IMG/VR virus record: IMGVR_UViG_3300034104_000225
Span: 1 to 26,371 of that record
Reading direction: 5' to 3' (one strand)
DNA length: 26,371 nucleotides
Source of the DNA: a virus
Part shown: positions 1 to 6,659 of the stretch, piece by piece
Position numbering within the stretch: position 1 is the stretch's first letter
Layout: each line of letters begins with the position of its first letter
Position numbers and translations under genes: made by a program
The notes under the pieces: generated by a model
Told to the model about the DNA's origin: nothing
The model's database searches: none
Seen by the model: the letters and a program-made list of their open reading frames with translations, nothing else

Positions 1-84
1 TCTGGCAATATGTACCCGATGCAGTCCAGACTGATGCCGGACTCACCCTTTTCTGCCCGACCGATCCCGATCGATGGTGAATGA
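1..84 (+). CDS. HNH endonuclease, C-terminal end only (partial)
   Basis: The window opens inside a gene whose last 27 codons (beginning SGNMYPMQS, ending at the TGA at 82-84) align with the C-terminal tail of the complete HNH protein at 15823-16161. The catalytic part lies outside the window, so the identity rests on that alignment and on the same position directly before the terminase. The last residues differ (PIPIDGE here, PVTDSPD in the other copy). The stop overlaps the terminase start region (ATGATG at 81-86). Confidence 0.7.
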   Translation, partial: SGNMYPMQSRLMPDSPFSARPIPIDGE

Positions 85-1502
85 TGGGAGCTCGTAAACA
101 GCCGCTGCGAGGGGCAACCAAAGCAAGGCTTCACAGTCCACTTCTCAAGGGCAAAACTAGAGCCGATGAGGTCGCTAAGATGGCCGAGGATCTAGGCACG
201 CCATTATTACCTTGGCAACGTTGGTTACTTGATGACATGATGCGAATTGACGCTAAAGGGATGTACATTCGCAAGACTTCACTCGTTCTAGTCGCTCGCC
301 AGAACGGCAAGTCTCATCTAGGACGCATGCGAGTAATCTGGGGACTCTTCTATGGAGGTGAGCATAAGCATCTGATCATGTCCTCCAACCGAGCCACAGC
401 CCTCATGACCTTCCGAGAGATTGCTTGGATCATTGAAAACGCGCCTCACCTTAAGGCAGGCACTAAGGCGATCAGATACGCCAACGGCGGAGAACGAATA
501 GAGCTACTCAATGGAGCAACGCTCGACCTCGTATCTGATACGCGAGATTCATCTCGTGGACGCACCGCAGATTTTCTTTGGATCGATGAAGTTCGAGAGA
601 TCAGCAAGGACGGATACACCGCCGCGATCCCTACTACTCGCGCAAGACCTAACGCGCAGACGCTACTTACATCTAACGCAGGCGACGCCTTTTCCGAAAC
701 CCTCAACACGCTAAGAGAGCGAGCCTTATCAGCCCCTCCTAAGTCTTTCGGGTTTTACGAATACAGCGCACCGCAGTACAGCAAGATCACAGACCGCAAC
801 GGCTGGGCGATGGCTAATCCAGCGCTTGGCTACACCATAACGGAGGAATCACTTGAGGAAGCTGTCGCTACTAATAAGATTGAAGACACTAGAACAGAGC
901 TTCTATGTCAATGGATTGATTCTCTGCAAAGTCCGTGGCCTCATGGCGTACTTGAGGCAACCTCCGATGCCACGCTCCAAATTCCGATCGGTGGTTATAC
1001 AGTCTTTGGCTTCGATGTATCTCCTTCTCGCAGGAATGCAAGCCTCGTTGCTGGTCAGATTATGGGTGACGGAAGAATCGGAGTCGGGATCCTCCAGACG
1101 TGGGAGTCGCAAGTCTCGGTCGATGATCTAAAGATTGCAGCAGAGATCAAAGCGTGGGCTGATCAGTACCGGCCAAAGATGATCTGTTATGACAAGTATG
1201 CAACACAATCAATCGCAGAGCGCCTTGCCAATGCAGGGCAGATCATTCAGGATGTATCAGGTCAGCAGTTCTATCAGGCTTGCTCGGACTTACTGGACGG
1301 ACTGGTTAATTCTAGGGTTGTTCATAACGGGCAAGAAGAGCTGATTAAACAGATGAACAATTGCGCCGCTAAAGTCAATGATTCAGCCTGGCGAATCGTA
1401 AAGCGTAAGAGCGCTGGCGATATTTCTGCACCGATTGGCTTAGCGATGGTTGTATCTATGCTACTTAAGCCACAACAGATAGCGCGTATCTACACGGAAT
1501 GA
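81..1502 (+). CDS. terL: Terminase large subunit (unit A)
   Basis: ATP-driven DNA packaging motor and genome-cutting nuclease acting at the portal vertex. The N-terminal ATPase has a Walker A-like motif VARQNGKS at about residues 71-78, Walker B FLWIDE ending in D169-E170, and a coupling-type TSNAG near 198-201. The C-terminal RNase H-like nuclease starts at FGFDVSPS (D312) with further acidic candidates at D371 (CYDKY) and D447 (SAGDIS). The 473-aa length is normal for TerL. Two starts are possible, ATG 81 and ATG 84; ATG 84 aligns with the GTG start of the unit B copy. No small terminase gene precedes it; an HNH gene does. The protein is about 90% identical by eye to the copy at 16161. Confidence 0.95.
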   Translation: MMGARKQPLRGATKARLHSPLLKGKTRADEVAKMAEDLGTPLLPWQRWLLDDMMRIDAKGMYIRKTSLVLVARQNGKSHLGRMRVIWGLFYGGEHKHLIMSSNRATALMTFREIAWIIENAPHLKAGTKAIRYANGGERIELLNGATLDLVSDTRDSSRGRTADFLWIDEVREISKDGYTAAIPTTRARPNAQTLLTSNAGDAFSETLNTLRERALSAPPKSFGFYEYSAPQYSKITDRNGWAMANPALGYTITEESLEEAVATNKIEDTRTELLCQWIDSLQSPWPHGVLEATSDATLQIPIGGYTVFGFDVSPSRRNASLVAGQIMGDGRIGVGILQTWESQVSVDDLKIAAEIKAWADQYRPKMICYDKYATQSIAERLANAGQIIQDVSGQQFYQACSDLLDGLVNSRVVHNGQEELIKQMNNCAAKVNDSAWRIVKRKSAGDISAPIGLAMVVSMLLKPQQIARIYTE

Positions 1503-1515
1503 CCTAGATGTAGTG

Positions 1516-1530
1516 TATAATTGCGACCTA
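1516..1530 (+). promoter_or_regulatory. Putative leaderless promoter (-10 box) of the portal gene, unit A
   Basis: A perfect TATAAT (1516-1521) lies in the short terL-portal gap, 8 bases before the portal ATG at 1530. That spacing would put the transcription start at or within about two bases of the ATG. There is no Shine-Dalgarno sequence before this ATG. The 14 bases TAGTGTATAATTGC are identical before the unit B portal (17582-17587, also 8 bases from the ATG), although flanking sequence differs. I see no clear -35 box. Leaderless genes are common in Actinobacteria (established knowledge); the promoter call is inference. Confidence 0.55.
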
Positions 1531-2627
1531 TGGGTCTATTCGATCGTAAGCCAAAAGTACTAGAGGCTCAACGTGCGCCGCAGATTATGGGCGATAGCAT
1601 CAACGCGATTTACAATTTTACCTTCCCAGTTATATCTCGGCGCGATGCTATGAGTGTTCCAGCTCTCAAGCGATGCCGTGATCTACTCTGCACAGTCGGA
1701 ACTATTCCGCTTGAGTATAAGAAAAAGTCTACAGGCGAAGAAGTTGCTGCTCCTCGATGGGTGCATCAACTCTCAAAGTCACAGCCTCAATTTGTGACCC
1801 TTTCATGGCTAGTAGACAGCCTTCTCTTTTATGGTCAAGCCTTTCTTGAAATAGTCGAGGTTTATTCTGAGGATCTTCGAGGCGCATCATTCGAGTGGGT
1901 ATCTAATACTCGCGTTACTTTCGATCTTGATATTCATAACACTTTCGTCACTCAGTATTACGTCGATGGATCACCCCGGCCAATGTCAGGACTCGGATCA
2001 CTTGTCACATTTCAGGCGTTTAATGAAGGAATTCTAAACACAGGATCTCGCACAATTCAGAGTGCAATCGATGTACAGAAGGCCGCCGCGATTGCGGCGG
2101 GGACACCGATGCCGACGGGTTTCATTCGGAATTCTGGCGCTGATCTTCCTCCAGCAGAAGTTCAAGGACTCCTCGCATCATGGAAAGCGGCTCGACAAAA
2201 TCGCAGTACCGCATATCTCACTTCTACTCTTCAATACGAATCGGTAGGATTTTCGCCTAAGGACATGATGTACAACGAAGCGATTCAGAATCTTGCGACT
2301 GAAATTAGCCGTCTATGCGGAGTGCCAAGTTATTATCTTTCAGCCGATCAAAACACATCGATGACATATTCCAACATCCTCGATGAGCGTAAGCAACTCG
2401 TAGCCTTAGCGTTCCAGCCGTACATTTCTGCAATCGAAACACGCCTAAGCATGGACGATATATCTACGGCTGGGCATTATGTAAAATTCGATCTCGATGC
2501 TTCCTTCCTGCGTGTAGAGCCTATGGAAAGACTTCTCGTACTCGAGAAGATGTTATCCCTAGGACTTATTAGCACAGAGCAAGCGATGGAGATGGAAGAT
2601 TTAACACCTAACGGAAGTGATGACTAA
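1530..2627 (+). CDS. Portal protein, HK97-like (unit A)
   Basis: Forms the ring at the DNA-entry vertex, to which the terminase docks and the tail connector later attaches. The 365-aa product resembles the phage portal/HK97 gp3 family: an N-terminal region with MSVPALKRCRDLL near residue 45, then LVDSLLFYGQAFLE and LPPAEVQGLLASWK, a region rich in FSPKDMMYNEA, and ADQNTSMTYSNI towards the C terminus. I use ATG 1530 rather than the upstream TTG at 1521, because the TATAAT box and spacing conserved with unit B point to 1530. The stop overlaps the capsid-fusion start (TAATG at 2625-2629). Similarity to the copy at 17596 is roughly two thirds by eye. Confidence 0.93.
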   Translation: MGLFDRKPKVLEAQRAPQIMGDSINAIYNFTFPVISRRDAMSVPALKRCRDLLCTVGTIPLEYKKKSTGEEVAAPRWVHQLSKSQPQFVTLSWLVDSLLFYGQAFLEIVEVYSEDLRGASFEWVSNTRVTFDLDIHNTFVTQYYVDGSPRPMSGLGSLVTFQAFNEGILNTGSRTIQSAIDVQKAAAIAAGTPMPTGFIRNSGADLPPAEVQGLLASWKAARQNRSTAYLTSTLQYESVGFSPKDMMYNEAIQNLATEISRLCGVPSYYLSADQNTSMTYSNILDERKQLVALAFQPYISAIETRLSMDDISTAGHYVKFDLDASFLRVEPMERLLVLEKMLSLGLISTEQAMEMEDLTPNGSDD

Positions 2628-4177
2628 TGCAGACCCTATACATTGAAGCATCCAGTATCGAATGCAGCGAAGATCGCCGCGAGATTTCTGGCAAGATCGT
2701 TCCACTCGGTACAGGCGAGATCGGTCAGACTAATCTTGGCGCTTATACGTTCGAGTCTGGCTCTATCGAAATCGAAGATGTCACAGCTATTAAATTATTT
2801 AGCCAGCATGACATGAAGAAGCCAATCGGGCGCATGACAGCTAGCGAAACAAAAGAAGACGGCATCTATGCGACTTTCAAGTTATCGCGCTCAAGTGCCG
2901 GTACTGACGCTCTCGTCATGGCCAGCGAAGGCCTCGTATCTGGCCTATCAATCGGTGCAGAGATCATCTCATCAAAGCCATCACGCGACGGGCACACAGT
3001 CGTAACAGCGGCTAAATTAAAAGAAGTTTCTCTAGTAACTGAGCCAGCCTTTAAGTCTGCTCAAGTATTAGAGATCGCAGCGGAAGAAGCGCCAGCCGAA
3101 GCCGTAGAAGAAACCCTACCTACAGAAAGCGAGACAGTCGTGGAAGACACAACAGTCGAAGCAACACCAGTAGAGGCTGCGGCTGTAGAAGCTGCTCGTC
3201 CTACTGTACAAGCGATGGTGTATTCAACACCTCGAATCGAAGTTACAAAGCGTAACTATCTTGAAAACACACTAAAGGCTAACCTCTTTGGTGACGATGA
3301 TTCTCGTCAATGGCTTCGCGCTGCTGACAACGATCAGACAACAGGTGCAGGATTTATCCCAACACCACAAAGCACACAGCTACTTAACTTCCTTTCTAAC
3401 GCAGATCGTCCGATGATTGATTCAGTCAGCCGTGGAACAATGCCAGAATTTGGAAAAACCTTCGAGTTGCCTAAGATTACTGAGGTTCCTCTAGTAGATC
3501 AGATCGATGAGAATGGTGCAGTAACAGACTCACAGCTTGAAGCATCATTCATCACGGTTACAAAGAAGTCATTCAAGGGTCGCGCAATTACTACCCTCGA
3601 ACTTCTTACAAACTCAACACCTGCATTCCTAGACGAGCTTCTTGTCCAGATGGAATACGCTTACGCAAAAGATACTGAAGAATTTGTAACTACAGCTATC
3701 CAAGGCGCAGGAACACTTAACGCAACAGCACAGGCAAACAGCGCCGATGGATTGCTTAAGTATGTTTCATCTGCTGCAGCTGCAGTATATTCAGCATCAC
3801 TTGGTTTTGGTCGCAACATGGTAGTTACACCAGAACAATGGGCTAATATCATGTCATACAACGATAATGGCCGTCCAATCTACATCGCAGCTAATCCACA
3901 AAACGCAGGCGGAGCACTTTCACCTGCATCACTTCGTGGAACAGTAGCAGGCCTTGATCTTCGTGTATCTCGTTACATGAAGGGATCAGGCGGAGTCGGT
4001 ACAGCCGATTACTCAATGGCTGTTATCAACCCAGACGCTTACACATGGTACGAGGGTGCTCGTCAGCAACTTCGCACAAATGTTAACTCAGACGGAACTG
4101 TAGACATTCTACTCTTCGGTCAGGGAGCACTTGCCACTAAATTAGCGGCTGGCGCAAACTGGTTCAACTTCACCTAA
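2627..4177 (+). CDS. Prohead protease - major capsid protein fusion (unit A)
   Basis: One 516-aa reading frame carries two functions usually encoded separately. Residues about 1-145 resemble the HK97-type prohead protease (peptidase family S78): likely catalytic His61 in SQHDMKKPIGR, Ser108 in SGLSIGA, and the typical LKEVSLVTEPAF strand near 131-142. Residues about 150-195 form an acidic Glu/Thr/Ala/Val-rich linker. From about residue 200 (PRIEVTKRN) comes an HK97-fold major capsid protein, with GRPIYIA and NPDAYTWYEG late in the domain. The linker is much shorter than the roughly 100-residue HK97 delta scaffold domain. Proteolysis in or just after the linker is presumably needed to free mature capsid subunits. 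The capsid half is strongly diverged from unit B. Confidence 0.92.
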   Translation: MQTLYIEASSIECSEDRREISGKIVPLGTGEIGQTNLGAYTFESGSIEIEDVTAIKLFSQHDMKKPIGRMTASETKEDGIYATFKLSRSSAGTDALVMASEGLVSGLSIGAEIISSKPSRDGHTVVTAAKLKEVSLVTEPAFKSAQVLEIAAEEAPAEAVEETLPTESETVVEDTTVEATPVEAAAVEAARPTVQAMVYSTPRIEVTKRNYLENTLKANLFGDDDSRQWLRAADNDQTTGAGFIPTPQSTQLLNFLSNADRPMIDSVSRGTMPEFGKTFELPKITEVPLVDQIDENGAVTDSQLEASFITVTKKSFKGRAITTLELLTNSTPAFLDELLVQMEYAYAKDTEEFVTTAIQGAGTLNATAQANSADGLLKYVSSAAAAVYSASLGFGRNMVVTPEQWANIMSYNDNGRPIYIAANPQNAGGALSPASLRGTVAGLDLRVSRYMKGSGGVGTADYSMAVINPDAYTWYEGARQQLRTNVNSDGTVDILLFGQGALATKLAAGANWFNFT

Positions 4178-4193
4178 GAAACACACTAAGTCG

Positions 4194-4224
4194 CTGGCAG
4201 GGTAGTGCCCTTCTACCCTGCCAG
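4194..4224 (+). terminator. Intergenic hairpin after the capsid gene (unit A)
   Basis: A perfect 12-bp stem, CTGGCAGGGTAG (4194-4205) and CTACCCTGCCAG (4213-4224), encloses the 7-base loop TGCCCTT. TCTTTAGAAAGGAT follows and holds the Shine-Dalgarno of the next gene. The unit B hairpin at 20274-20304 has the same stem length and loop but three base pairs changed on both sides, so the RNA structure itself is under selection. The tract after it is weak for a classic terminator, so partial termination, attenuation or stabilisation of capsid mRNA are all possible. Confidence 0.8.
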
Positions 4225-4244
4225 TCTTTAGAAAGGATAAGAGC

Positions 4245-4817
4245 ATGGCATTGACAACAGTTGCAGAGCTTCGCACCGCCCTAGGCGTTGGCACTCTCTA
4301 TACTGATGCAGTCTTGCAACAAGTCTGCGATGCAGCAGACAACGTTCTCTTGCCTTTTCTATGGAAGAATCAGCAATACATAATTGCTCACGGCAATACG
4401 GGCACAGTAGGAACACTTTATTTTGATCAGGATATCCGCGAGTATTTCTACGTTGGACAATCTGTAACAATCTCAGGTGCAGGTAATCGCTACAATGGGA
4501 CTAAGACAATTACAAAAGTCGATACTCGTTCATTCAACGTAACTACGGCTCACACTAGCGACAATCCACGCCACACAGTTGAGCCTTATGGCATCGCTGC
4601 AGTTGAAACTTACACAGACTATTCAACGATTCCAGCAATCCAAGAAGCCTCACTCATGATTTCAGTAGATATCTGGCAGTCACGTCAGGCACCTTCATCT
4701 GGCGGAGTGACGATCGATGGTTATCAGCCTTCACCTTATAGAATGGGCAATACACTTCTAGCACGTGTTCGTGGATTGCTTGCACCTTATCTCGATCCGA
4801 GATCGATGGTGGGCTAA
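4245..4817 (+). CDS. Head-tail adaptor, gp6-like, with inserted beta domain (unit A)
   Basis: Likely the connector ring protein that docks under the portal. The helical start (residues 1-40, MALTTVAELRTALGVG then LQQVCDAADNVLLPF) and the C-terminal part (about 115-190, PAIQEASLMISVDIWQSRQ then YRMGNTLLARVRGLLAPYLD) fit the gp6-like connector family, and position after the capsid agrees. Between them (about 45-112) lies a stretch with YVGQSVTISGAG and NGTKTIT, resembling small beta-sandwich modules of phage structural proteins. At 190 aa it is longer than a plain adaptor of about 100 aa. The shell is almost identical to unit B, the insert is not. ATG 4245 has an AGAAAGGA Shine-Dalgarno. The stop overlaps the next start. 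Confidence 0.75.
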   Translation: MALTTVAELRTALGVGTLYTDAVLQQVCDAADNVLLPFLWKNQQYIIAHGNTGTVGTLYFDQDIREYFYVGQSVTISGAGNRYNGTKTITKVDTRSFNVTTAHTSDNPRHTVEPYGIAAVETYTDYSTIPAIQEASLMISVDIWQSRQAPSSGGVTIDGYQPSPYRMGNTLLARVRGLLAPYLDPRSMVG

Positions 4818-5206
4818 TGGCCGCCATTTCAACACTACGCGCAGGTATCGCAGCAGCTCTAGTCGATAACACTAAATACTCAGTATTCGCGTTCCCACCG
4901 GCAACACCTATCGCTAACAGCGTCATCATTGCGCCAGCAGATCCGTACATCACGCCGTCTAACGGATGGCATGCCACTATCTCGCCTATGGCGAACTTTA
5001 CTATTTCCGTCATGGTTCCCCTTCTAGATAACGAAGGCAACCTTAACGGGATCGAGGATAATGTAGTCCGAGTCTTTAATAAACTCGCTACATCCTCATA
5101 CACCTATAACGTCACAGAAGTATCGGCTCCAGCCGTACTAAGTGCCGTCTCTGGTGATCTTCTAACCTGCAATATCAATATCTCAGTCCTAACGAGTTGG
5201 AGCTAA
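4817..5206 (+). CDS. Tail completion / tail terminator-like protein (unit A)
   Basis: A 129-aa protein between the head-tail adaptor and the tail tube, where siphoviruses encode head closure, tail completion or tail terminator proteins. It begins MAAISTLRAGIAAAL, has a conserved centre (DPYITPSNGWHATISPM and MVPLLDNEGNL) and ends INISVLTSWS. The mixed alpha/beta pattern and length fit a tail terminator-type protein, but no motif proves it. It starts inside the stop of the previous gene (TAATG), implying translational coupling. The unit B copy is about 90% identical by eye, fitting a part that contacts other conserved tail components. Confidence 0.6.
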   Translation: MAAISTLRAGIAAALVDNTKYSVFAFPPATPIANSVIIAPADPYITPSNGWHATISPMANFTISVMVPLLDNEGNLNGIEDNVVRVFNKLATSSYTYNVTEVSAPAVLSAVSGDLLTCNINISVLTSWS

Positions 5207-5207
5207 A

Positions 5208-5309
5208 ATGTCCGAGTGGGAAAAAGAGCAAGAAGCCTTCCTGATCAAGATCGGGCAGGTAGCACCATCAACACCTAAGCCAGCACCTACAAAGAAAGAC
5301 GAGGAATAA
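5208..5309 (+). CDS. Conserved 33-aa peptide between tail completion and tail tube genes (unit A)
   Basis: A 33-codon frame beginning MSEWEKEQEAFLIKIG and ending KKDEE, with a charged amphipathic N-terminal half and a Pro/Thr/Lys-rich C-terminal half. It starts two bases after the previous stop and ends four bases before the tail tube ATG, filling the gap exactly. The same peptide is at 21294-21395 with identical length; differences between copies are mostly synonymous or in the C-terminal half. That makes it a real gene. Function unknown; it could be a small structural or assembly factor, or serve in translational coupling to the tail tube. Confidence 0.7.
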   Translation: MSEWEKEQEAFLIKIGQVAPSTPKPAPTKKDEE

Positions 5310-5313
5310 TCTC

Positions 5314-5733
5314 ATGGCTGTATTTCTAAATAACAAGGTCGGCGTGAAGATTAACACAGTCGATCTTTCAGACCACGTTACATCTGTAACACTTAACCGT
5401 ACTTTCGACGAGCTCGAAGTGACAGCAATGGGCGATGGCGGACATAAGTTCGTCAAGGGTCTTGAGGCATCATCAGTCACAATCGACTTCCTTAATGACA
5501 CAGCAACCGCCAACGTCCTAGCGACATTGCAAGCTGCATGGGGAACTAACGTCACAGTAGTACTCCTACAGGAAAAGGGAACCGCCGTCGGCGCGACAAA
5601 CCCTCTCTACACGATGACCTGCCTAATCAACGGCACTACAGATATTAACGGCGCAGTCGGTGATATCGGTACACAGAGCCTTACATTTAACGTCTCTGGT
5701 ACAGTAGCGGTTGCCACAACAGGCACATTCTAA
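5314..5733 (+). CDS. Major tail tube protein (unit A)
   Basis: Probably the subunit polymerised into the siphoviral tail tube. The 139-aa product starts MAVFLNNKVGVKINTVDLSD and is rich in beta strands with short turns, including VTLNRTFDELEVTAMGDGG and VTIDFLNDT, the usual style of small Ig/tube-fold tail proteins. It sits directly before the two frameshifted tail assembly chaperones, the position of the tail tube gene in long-tailed phages. The unit B copy at 21400 is over 90% identical by eye, and the start-site region is identical at nucleotide level for more than 50 bases. Confidence 0.85.
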   Translation: MAVFLNNKVGVKINTVDLSDHVTSVTLNRTFDELEVTAMGDGGHKFVKGLEASSVTIDFLNDTATANVLATLQAAWGTNVTVVLLQEKGTAVGATNPLYTMTCLINGTTDINGAVGDIGTQSLTFNVSGTVAVATTGTF

Positions 5734-5756
5734 AACACTAAACAAAGGGGCACAGC

Positions 5757-6014
5757 ATGGCGAAGTTAATAGTCACACTAGCGGATAACACAATAACCGA
5801 GATCGAGATAACTCCTCGCCTCGAATACGCGTTCGAGCTATATGCTAAAAAGGGATTTCACAAAGCGTTTCGCGATGATGAAAAGCAGTCAGATGTCTAT
5901 TGGCTTGCATGGGAAGGCCTTAGGTTAAGTGGAACCACAGTCAAGCCATTCGGCGCAGACTTTCTCGATACCCTAAAGAGTGTCGAGGTTGCTGAGTCTG
6001 ACCCTTTGGCCTAA
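5757..6014 (+). CDS. Tail assembly chaperone, short form (G-like, unit A)
   Basis: An 85-aa protein made when the ribosome does not shift frame. It begins MAKLIVTLADNTITEIEITP and contains FELYAKKGFHKAF and DVYWLAWEGLRLSG, the pattern of small chaperones between the tail tube and the tape measure. In lambda, gpG and gpGT bind the tape measure protein and help the tube assemble around it (established knowledge). GGGGCAC before ATG 5757 could act as a weak Shine-Dalgarno. The slippery heptamer CCCTTTG lies near the 3' end, and frame 0 ends two codons later at 6014. Confidence 0.85.
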   Translation: MAKLIVTLADNTITEIEITPRLEYAFELYAKKGFHKAFRDDEKQSDVYWLAWEGLRLSGTTVKPFGADFLDTLKSVEVAESDPLA

Positions 6015-6181
6015 TCGGACGGGATAGCATCCACTATCTCATAGCTCGCTTGAGCATTGAGACGGCTATCCCTCCACAATCTTTAATCGATTTAGACCCT
6101 ACGATGCTTCAGATGATTCTGAAGGCGTTGAAGGATAGAGCAAAGGAGCAGAGCGATGCCTACAGAGCTAAAAGGCGCTAG
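5757..6181 (+). CDS. Tail assembly chaperone, -1 frameshift fusion (GT-like, unit A)
   Basis: Reading frame 0 to the Leu codon at 6006-6008 and then the -1 frame from 6008 to the TAG at 6179-6181 gives a 141-aa fusion (84 + 57 residues). The -1 frame is open from the slip site and encodes GKD/GRD-type sequence followed by HYLIARLSIETAIPPQ, LIDLDPTMLQMILKALKDRA and KRR. No independent start codon is evident for it. The same extension with the same length exists in unit B, mostly with synonymous or conservative changes, so the frame is translated. The extension runs 26 bases into the next gene. Confidence 0.88.
6002..6008 (+). promoter_or_regulatory. Programmed -1 frameshift site CCCTTTG (unit A)
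   Basis: The heptamer reads C CCT TTG in frame 0, matching the X XXY YYZ rule for tandem -1 slippage: CCT re-pairs as CCC and TTG as TTT. It lies two codons before the frame-0 stop. The same heptamer occurs at the equivalent codon in unit B (22088-22094), although the bases just after it differ. I did not identify a convincing downstream stem or pseudoknot by eye. Confidence 0.85.
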
Positions 6182-6659
6182 CGAACTCCGTCGAGCGATG
6201 AAGAGGTTCTCACCTGATCTCGATAAAGAGACTCGTGATGAGATGGTTGAATTTTTAAAGCCATTGGTTAAAAAGGCTCGTGGCTTCATGCCCTCTAATG
6301 CTGACATGCCCTCAGGCTTTGTTGGAACGGCCGAGTCTGGTCAGTTCCCTAAGTATGACGCTGGAATAGCACGTCGAGGCCTAGGTTATAAACTTACACC
6401 GACAAAGCCTAATCGTCAGGGTTGGGTGCAGACTGTATCGATCCATAATAAGACCGCTGGTGGAGTTATCTATGAGTGGGCTGGTCGTAAGTCGAATAGC
6501 AAGTTCGTGTCTAATCTGCCTGGTCAATTAGCAGGATCGGGCAAGATGGCAGGTCGCGCAATGTTTAAGGCATACAAAGAAGATGAAGGCAGAGCCAAGG
6601 TTGGCGTTATTAAGGCGCTTGAAAAGGCTGCCGCTAAGTTTAATGGGAGAGTAAGTTAA
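6156..6659 (+). CDS. HK97 gp10-like / minor structural protein (unit A)
   Basis: A 167-aa basic protein starting MPTELKGASELRRAMKRFSP, with a conserved KPLVKKARGFMPSN segment, YKLTPTKPNRQGW, IHNKTAGGVIYEWAGRKS and the C-terminal KMAGRAMFKAYKEDEG. The helical N terminus with a 'KARGF.P' motif and the later beta part suggest the HK97-gp10-like family of neck/tail components. Its place between chaperones and tape measure is unusual for that family, which more often precedes the tail tube, so a tail-assembly role is also possible. It starts inside the frameshifted chaperone extension and its stop overlaps the tape measure start. The unit B copy is about two thirds identical. Confidence 0.6.
   Translation: MPTELKGASELRRAMKRFSPDLDKETRDEMVEFLKPLVKKARGFMPSNADMPSGFVGTAESGQFPKYDAGIARRGLGYKLTPTKPNRQGWVQTVSIHNKTAGGVIYEWAGRKSNSKFVSNLPGQLAGSGKMAGRAMFKAYKEDEGRAKVGVIKALEKAAAKFNGRVS

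Noticed and set aside
4654-5103. 149-aa reverse-strand open frame
   Set aside because: It lies fully opposite two well-conserved forward genes, has no ribosome site or recognisable motif, and all supported genes are on the + strand.
5757-6181. Sequencing frameshift in the chaperone gene
   Set aside because: The same frame break with the same slippery heptamer and extension length occurs in unit B, so it is programmed frameshifting and not an error.
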